Assembly: GCA_003427395.1 (NCBI GenBank)
Contig: BFEA01000701.1
Location: forward strand, 676,984 to 716,878
Direction of reading: 5' to 3'
Source of the DNA: Chara braunii
Taxonomy: Eukaryota; Streptophyta; Charophyceae; Charales; Characeae
DNA length: 39,895 nucleotides
Part shown: in pieces, positions 33,351-39,895 of the stretch
Layout of the letters: each line of letters opens with the position of its first letter
Position numbering within the stretch: position 1 is the stretch's first letter
The notes under the pieces: generated by a model
Told to the model about the DNA's origin: nothing
Database searches by the model: none
The model's input: only the letters and a program-made list of their open reading frames with translations
Program-made: the position numbers and the translations under genes

Positions 33351-34047
33351 ACTGGCGAGGGAGAGGAGGAGAGACCCTCCAAGCTCCCGGTACCTCAGGC
33401 GGCAATGGCCGCCGTGCTGGCTCAGTCGCCCTGCTGCTGCTCCGCTCGCTGCTGCGCTATGCTGCGCTCCTGCTTCAGCCCCTGCGCTAATTTTAGCGCA
33501 TCAAAACAGTACGCTAGTACTGACCATGCTGTGCCGGTAGAGTTCCGGTAGGCCGATGCCTCAACTGAGGCGGGTACCGGTACTTATACTGGTAGGCAAT
33601 GGTCTGGCCTCAATGCTGCGAGGCCAGGCCAGACCCTGGACCGTCCAGATGGACGGTTCAGCCTCAATCGGCGGGCGGCAGCGTCAAGAGCGCCGCCAGG
33701 CCCAAACGAAGTGTCGTTTGGGCCTACCCGATGGGTGCTGGTCCAGAATCAGGCCTTTAGGGCCTGTAACCCCAAAAGGTCGGGCCTTTAGGCCCTGGTG
33801 TGTCCCTCCGGCCCTAAGTCGGGTCCGGTAGGACCCGTGTGAGTCGAAGATGTAACAACGCTACAGTGCTACGTTAGAAGGTAGAGGTAGAGGCATACGT
33901 AGGCAGAGGGGAGGAGGCCATACCTGCAGCGGCGGACTTATCTGGCACCATAGCTGGGACTCTTCGCACCAACCGACACACAACAACGACGAGGACAATC
34001 AATCACGGCGGCGACTACCTGTAGGTGAGACAGCGAGGAGGACGGCA
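33351..34047. other. GC-rich stretch, no gene seen
   Basis: Contains CTGCTGCGC words near 33432-33485, a short GCGCTAA/TTAGCGC hairpin near 33485 and repeated GGCCTTTAGGCC-like words near 33750-33800. No supported coding sequence. Confidence 0.5.
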
Positions 34048-34097
34048 TCTTCTTCTTCTTCCTCTCGCCCTCCATCTCGTCTCCCTCTTTCCTGGTC

Positions 34098-34131
<34 letters not shown>

Positions 34132-34138
34132 TTCTTCA
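34048..34138. repeat. TTC pyrimidine tract
   Basis: CTT triplets at 34048-34062 and 34097-34138, on the opposite strand sense to the GAA tract at 33277. Confidence 0.9.
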
Positions 34139-34739
34139 GAAAGAGAGAGAGATTACAAGCAGCCCTTAATCGGGCATATAGCCCAGGATCTGATCCGAGA
34201 TTTTTGTAGCAGATGTCGATTGGACATTCGGCAAGGGACTATTTTTGGACTTCACTATCGCGATCTTGGTTCTCCCTCCCTGTGAGGAAACTTGGGGAGG
34301 GGGCCCTGTTCGTCGCTGAAGCCAAGGACAGCGGCGTCTGTCACCCACCGTGTCCGCATCAGAGGTCCTCAGTGATGCAACAGGGGAGTGAAGTTTGTTC
34401 CGCCTGTCACACTCCCACTTACTGTCACACTCCCACTTACTGTCACACACGCACACTCACTCTCTCTCCTTCTTACTCTCCACTATCTTTCTCTCTCTTT
34501 CTCTTTCCCCTCCTTCTCTCATTTTCCCCACACACTTGATAAGGGGGTTAGTTCGGCCCTGACCACTAGTTTGCTGGGTCGAGTCTGAAACTGTCCGATC
34601 GTGAACAAGGCTGGGTTGAGCCATTGAAAAATAAAATCATTAATTAATATATAAAAAAAACAAAACAACAAAAAAAACTCTCTAATGCCCTCACACTCTT
34701 ACTCTCATTAAAAAAACTTCCCCCATTACCAGCGAAAGT
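34139..34739. other. No gene seen
   Basis: Includes a tandem CACACTCCCACTTACTGT duplication near 34409-34446 and CT-rich sequence near 34450-34530. No supported coding sequence. Confidence 0.5.
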
Positions 34740-35264
34740 GGTAGTGTTCAGCAGCAGCGGGGGGGCAATGATGAACTCCGTATCAACAGTAATGGTTGAT
34801 CTCTCTATCAGCGACAGTGGTTGTCAATCAGCCTCGGCAATGATGATCTTCGTTTCACACGATAATGGTAGGCCTCACTGTCAGCAACAGTGACTCTTAA
34901 TCAGCCAAGGGAAATGATGATCTCTGTTTCACATGGTAATGGCTACCCTTCACTGCCAACTGGCAACGGCAGCGGCTCTCAATCAGCCAAGGGAACGAAT
35001 GATCTCTGGTTCACACGGTAATGGATGCCCCTACTCGCCGCTACAATAACTCACATTTAGCCATGGCAAATGATGATCTCTGGGTCACACGGCAATGGTT
35101 GCCCCCACTCGCCGCGACAGCGGCTCTCAATCAGTCATGGCAAATAACGATCTCTGGGTCACACGGTAATGGCTGCCCCCACTCGCCGCGGCAGCGGCTC
35201 TCAATCAGCCATGGCAAATAACGATCTCTGGTTCACACGGTAATGGCTGCCCACATCTTTTGCG
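34740..35264 (+). repeat. 74-bp satellite array, about 7 copies
   Basis: GATCTC-type landmarks at 34773, 34845, 34919, 35001, 35075, 35149 and 35223 give spacings of 72, 74, 82, 74, 74 and 74. The unit reads approximately GATCTCTGGTTCACACGG, TAATGGCTGCCCCCACTCGC, CGCGGCAGCGGCTCTCAATC, AGCCATGGCAAATAAC. Confidence 0.92.
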
Positions 35265-36080
35265 AAGTGGCTGATCTCACGGCCAGTGATAGTGGCTGAT
35301 CTCGCCACCAGTGAAATAGCTGATCTCATAGCCAGTGATAGTGGCTGATCACTTCACCAACGTAGTGCCTGGTCTCACAGCCAGCGATAATGGCTGATCA
35401 CATCAAGAGCGAAATAGCTGATTTCATAGCCAATGATAGTGGCTGATCGCATCACCAACAAAATAGCTGATCTCACAGCCAGTGATAGTGGTTGATCACT
35501 TCACCAGCGTAGTGCCTGGTCTCACAACAAGCGATAATGGCTGATCACATCACCAACGAAGTAGCTGATCTCATAGCCAGTGATAGTGGCTGATCACTTC
35601 ACCAGCGTAGTGCCTGGTCTCACAGCCAACGATAATGCCTGATCACATCACCAGCGAAATAGCTGATCTCACAGCCAGTGATAGTGACAGATCACTTCAC
35701 CAGCTTAGTGCCTGGTCTCACAGCCAGCGATAATGCCTGATCACATCACTAGCGAAATAGTTGATCTCACAGCCAATGATAGTGGCTGATCACATTACCA
35801 GCGAAATAACTGATCTCATAGTCAGTGATAGTGGCTGATCACTTCACCAGCGTAGTGCCTGGTCTCACAACCAGCGATAATGGCTGATCACATCACCAGC
35901 GAAATAGCTGATCTCACAGCCAGTGATAGTGGCTGATCACTTCACCAGCGTAATACATGGTCTCACAGCCAGCGATAATGCTTGATCACATCACCAGCGA
36001 AATAGTTGATCTCACAGCCCGTGATAGTGGCTGATCACTTCGCCAACGTAGTGCCTGATCTCACAGCCAGCGATAATGCC
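35265..36080 (+). repeat. 49-bp satellite array, 17 monomers, mainly alternating dimers
   Basis: TCTCAC/TCTCAT landmarks step by exactly 49 bp from 35275 to 36059 with no length change. Two monomer types mostly alternate. Type A contains GTGATAGTGGCTGATCACTT and GTAGTGCC. Type B contains GCGATAATGGCTGATCACAT and GAAATAGC. Hybrids occur (for example the units at 35422 and 35765). Confidence 0.95.
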
Positions 36081-38415
36081 TGCATCCCCGAATTCTGCTT
36101 TGATTAGTGCCCAATTAGAAACTCTGACGTGCCCGTACTCAACCGGAATTTGATTCCCCTTTCGCTCGTCCATTTGACTGTGTATCAATCTGGGAAGACG
36201 TCCCGGTTCTTGCCAGTAAGAGAAGGAAGCGTGCTCCTTCTGTGCTCATATCTCATCAGTGCGCTAAGCTCCTGAACGTTGACAGGGAACCCATTCCAAT
36301 TTGAGTGCAGTGACGTCGCAGCCTGCAAAAACGTACACCTTGACTCAATCACTGTGCGCTGCTCCAAATATACTCTTCTCGAATTACGGTGTACCCTCCA
36401 AACGTATGCCCTGTCCCAATTATCTTCGACACTCCAAGCGGGCACGTGTTCTACATACCATACACACTTTTCTCATGTGTGATTGGCGGATGCCTGATTA
36501 GCTCTCCTATGCGTTCTTTCCTTTAGCGCGTCCAACCTCTGGTTGGTGCAGGTGCGCCTTCTTTCTTGTGCCCTCGACACTCCCCGCCTCTAACGTGCGT
36601 TGATTGGATCGAGGGGGGGGAATCCCCCCTCGCGAGCTGATTGGGTGTCATAATATCCCCCTTTGGTGCGTCCGATCATGTGTGGTAGGGGCGCTCACCC
36701 CCATCTTCTCTTACTCACTCACCTGCTTCTCCACGGATTTAGGGGAGGGAGACTCCAACTCACTGCAGCCCCCACGCACGCCATGACCACTTCCCGCTTC
36801 CTCACGCGAACAGGCACGATCCAACACCATCTCTGCTGCAGTCTCCTGGTCCGCTGTTCTGACACACTCGCTCGCTTTGTTCCCTGCGGTCGCTTGTCCG
36901 TGCGCACCGTTCCCTCTGGCCCCTTAGTCCCCGAATGCCCGTAGTCGCTACCCTGGTGGGCAGCGTACACCTTGGTCGTCGTTATCTCCCCATGCTTGTC
37001 TCATCCCTCTCGCATCTCTTCCATAGGCGGTGCACACCTTCGTCGCGGTGTTCACCGTGTTCACCGGCGTTCGCCGAAGGCGAACTGTCCCACAAAATGA
37101 AGCCCATTGCTTGTATAGCTGCCAGCAGGCTGCTCCCTTGAGCCACCAGCTGGACTGGTACCCGGGTGGGCAGGCCCATGCCCGAAAAGAAACGGGTAAA
37201 GCTGCTGGCCCGGTACCAGCCGCCGGCCCGGACTACAAATCCAGGTCCGGTGACCAGACCTCTGATCCGGTACCAATAGTACCAACAACGGGACCAACAA
37301 CAACTTTTGTGATGCAGATCCATGCCTGACACAGTTGCCATACCGGTACCCAGCCCCCGCTGAAGTCCCAATGTCAATAGAAGGCTGGTACCGGTGTCGA
37401 CTGATAGAAATGCTATGCCGGCTCACCGAACGAACCCTGTACCTCGCGCCGTGTCTGTCACCCACGGGAGGGTCGGTCTTGGCTCCTGTAACCTGCAAGA
37501 TAAATGTTAGCCCTCATCCACATAATAAGGGTTGGATCCAACAATAGATGCAACAACATGTCTCTTATAATCCATTGTCTTGAAGAAACAAAAATAATGT
37601 TTTCATTTAGTCCAAAATAATTGGGTTCCCTGCGCTATTCCCAGCCCCATAGGTAGGGCCTGTATCCACATCAAGAAAATCGATCTGAGTCCCGATTGAT
37701 CTTACAGACAGTCTAGGACGAATCCTCCGCCCGATGGGGTGCCGCCTGTAATGGGCCCGTTGATCCCATGGAACGGTGCTCGAACTCTCAGTGTCCGAAG
37801 CAGAATCGAGGGCCCATCGCCGCCACTGTTCACGGTCCAGTTTCACCATAGGTTAACCTTGCCGCCCACTCCCCTTAAGAAGCAAAATCCCAGCGTTCTG
37901 ACTCTGCTCCGCGACAACCGATTTCAAATGCTCGCCCGAGTCAAAAAAGAACCGGTCTGAACTCCAATGATCGGCTTGGTCTAAAACGCCCTGGTTCAAC
38001 CCGAGAGTCCCGACCTCTTCCAAAGTTCCTTAGTCATCCAAAGTCGTTGTCGAGGATGTACCAGTTCATGTTATCCTGAATCTTGTCGTCCGGGTCGGCC
38101 GGGGTCCCGCGGCTTCGATTAGTCCCAAAAATTCCGAGGTCCCCGGCTTCACCTCAAGCCCTGGTCCCGTCGGGGTTCACGGCTCACTCGAAGTCTTGAT
38201 CTGTGCCCCAACTTCTTGTCTTGGCCGTGCCAGGTCCGCAGTCCCGGCCCCTATCTCAGAGTTCTGGTCCGAGTCCAAAGTCCCGACCTGGGCCCGGAGT
38301 CGTGGTCAGTGCTCAAAGGCCCTGTCTGTGTCCGATGTCCCTATCGTGCCCTAAAGACCCGTTAGTTGCGTGGTGGCCTGGCCATGGCACGCACATGGGC
38401 GCGTTAGCTTGAGTC
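36081..38415. other. No gene identified; GGTACC cluster and decayed GC-rich repeats
   Basis: Five GGTACC palindromes fall between 37157 and 37392. From about 38030 to 38360 there is a degenerate repeat of roughly 30 bp with GTCCCGACCT and CCAAAGTCC words. Short frames are not convincing. Confidence 0.5.
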
Positions 38416-39010
38416 TCGTCAGCTTGCCGTTGCGCGCTGATGCGTTTGGTTGTGTCAACCTCAATCCTGTTTGCCCATTGACGCGCGCTGATGCGGGCGG
38501 GTGCATCAACACCGATCCTGATCGTCTTTTATCACACGCTGATGCGCGCGGCTGCGTCTGGCCTGATCCCGATTGCCTGTTGTCACGCGCTAATGCTCAC
38601 GGGTGAGTCTGGCCCGATCCCGATCGCCTGTTGTCACGCGCTGATGAGCGCGGGCGTGTCTGGCCCGATCCCGATCGCCTGTTGTCATGTGCTGATGCGA
38701 GCGGATGCGTCTGGCCCGATCTCGATCGCCTATTGTCACGTGCTGCTGCGCACGGGTGCGTCTGGCCCGATCCGGATCGCCTGTTGTCACACGCTGATGC
38801 GCGCGGGTGAGTCTGCATCAATCCCGTCCCCGCGCTGAAGCACGCACGCGCGTAGGTTCCCCCGTGTCCCGACCTAGTCGTGCGCTGATGCGCGCACATG
38901 CACAGGTCCTTTCCTCGTCTCGATGTAATCGCGCGTAGGTGCGCGCGTGTGCGCAGGTCCTCCCCGCGTCCCGTTCCAGCCGCGCGCTAGTGCTCGCACG
39001 TTGTCGCACT
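38416..39010. repeat. 51-bp minisatellite (17 codons per unit), with a diverged extension
   Basis: TGTCAC/TGTCAT landmarks at 38581, 38632, 38683, 38734 and 38785 step by exactly 51 bp, with older units back to about 38416. A related, looser array (GCGCTGATGCGCGC, GCGCAGGTCC words, about 50 bp) continues to about 39010. Because 51 is a multiple of 3, frames stay open on both strands. Confidence 0.88.
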
Positions 39011-39500
39011 TTTTCCAGTCGTGCCACTTCGAGCGACCGGAAAGCCAACAGGCTATCACGCAGGATTTTTGATTATGTTTGCAATAAATAAAATAAATTA
39101 ATTGGAGCAAATCCCTTCCTGTTGTGTGCGTTCGGCTTCGAGCGAGACCCTTCAATTGCGGTCTTCGCTGGTCCCCGGCCTTAGGAATCTTTTATTTTGA
39201 TTCGGAACAACAGAGAATTATGCAAATAATAACCATAAAATTATGGGGTGCTATGCATGCATAAATTATGTCAATCTGATTTTGAGAACTGTGACAGAAT
39301 CATCCACGACATCAATCATCAGGCACGAACAAGCAGAAGCGAGACCGACTGACTCGAGCAAAGGCAAGATCAAATGAATGAAGGATGAATGAGAACTCAT
39401 AATAATCTCAGAAGGTACGCATAAACAAGCATGGTCAGCACCTCTTAAGAGTCCTCACTCATCCCTCTGGTCAGTCTCTCTCAATCTCTCTTTTCACTGT
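39011..39500. other. No gene seen
   Basis: Mixed AT-rich sequence with AATAAATAAA-like words near 39085. No supported feature. Confidence 0.5.
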
Positions 39501-39767
39501 TCATATCTGGTGTTGTGACCCACGCCCATGTACAGTCTGAGATTGAGGCCTCGTGACAAAGAGCCACCAGAAGCCAGCAAGCTCTAAGCATGACCATCTG
39601 AGGTACATGACACGGAAGTTAACCATGGAGCAAAACTCCTCCCACAATGTAGGTAGTCCGTCCATTGAAAAGACTCCTCGTCTGAGGTAGGGATACTCGG
39701 TGGGCTCAGTCAGTGCCTCAATGTCGATCACCGCTAGAGAGATATACCTCTTTGGCAAGCCGATCAT
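39501..39767 (-). CDS. Hypothetical small coding fragment
   Basis: An ATG-initiated frame of 88 codons with a non-repetitive, protein-like composition (MIGLPKRYISLAVIDIEAL at the N end; many aromatic and hydrophobic residues later). The frame also reads sensibly upstream of the ATG, so it may be part of a longer exon or a degraded element. I recognise no family, and it may be chance. Confidence 0.25.
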   Translation of the reverse strand: MIGLPKRYISLAVIDIEALTEPTEYPYLRRGVFSMDGLPTLWEEFCSMVNFRVMYLRWSCLELAGFWWLFVTRPQSQTVHGRGSQHQI

Positions 39768-39821
39768 ATCAAGCCAACTCGTGCCATCTGTGAGGAGGGA
39801 AGGAACAGGAGGCCTGGGATC

Positions 39822-39895
39822 AGGGTTGTCGAACCCCGGCCCCGGGACCCCGCCGGGGTTCCGGGGTTCCGGGGGTCGGCACCCGGGACCCCGGC
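39822..39895. repeat. CCCCGG-rich repeat at the window edge
   Basis: GGGACCCCG, GGGGTTCCGGGG and CACCCGGGACCCCGG words repeat with strong self-complementarity and run off the end of the window. Confidence 0.7.

Noticed and set aside
35265-36080. CRISPR-like array
   Set aside because: Repeats are contiguous 49-bp monomers with no unique spacers, in a eukaryotic context.

Overview
This is eukaryotic, plant-lineage nuclear DNA. It is dominated by transposons, nested repeats and simple-sequence tracts, with no operons and no intact conserved gene. The one clear protein family is a plant-type hAT transposase (BED finger, DUF659-like core, hAT dimerisation block). A streptophyte alga such as Chara braunii is my best guess for the source; this is inference and was not checked against any database. 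A Nextera mate-pair junction adapter at 14636-14673 shows that this is short-read scaffold sequence, so a join there may be wrong.

Layout. 1-2396: microsatellites, then sequence without a recognisable gene. 2397-10510 and 11629-19360: two diverged, same-orientation copies (A and B) of a large non-coding repeat unit of about 8 kb, separated by a spacer of about 1.1 kb. A third, inverted fragment lies at 20238-20405. Inside both copies are nested tandem arrays: monomers of about 124 bp, stem-loop monomers of about 80 bp, donor-site-bearing monomers of about 70 bp and palindrome-bearing monomers of about 175 bp. Both also carry a hairpin-rich block, a tRNA-Glu-like relic, and one independent insertion each of the same short hAT-type MITE with perfect 8-bp target duplications.

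21255-28285: a 7.0-kb hAT transposon delimited by the perfect 8-bp duplication GCTCAAAC and imperfect inverted ends starting CTAYGTT. Its transposase is on the minus strand and lies in one net reading frame of about 1190 codons, broken by five in-frame stops and a small frameshift. An 889-bp assembly gap sits near its 3' end. 28294-34740: AT-rich DNA with a small MITE, an inverted repeat, a likely LTR/primer-binding-site remnant and purine/pyrimidine triplet tracts. 34740-36080: two adjacent satellites, of 74 bp and 49 bp; the second is mainly arranged as alternating dimers. 36081-39895: mostly unidentified, with a 51-bp (17-codon) minisatellite, one possible small coding fragment and a GC-rich repeat at the edge.

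The most unusual signal is the stem-loop ladder in copies A and B (5304-6086 and 14934-15206). Hairpins spaced about 80 bp apart share a loop core (AACTTA), while their arms differ in sequence from hairpin to hairpin and between copies yet mostly stay self-complementary. That pattern suggests either selection on a folded RNA/DNA structure or a hairpin-templated copying process.
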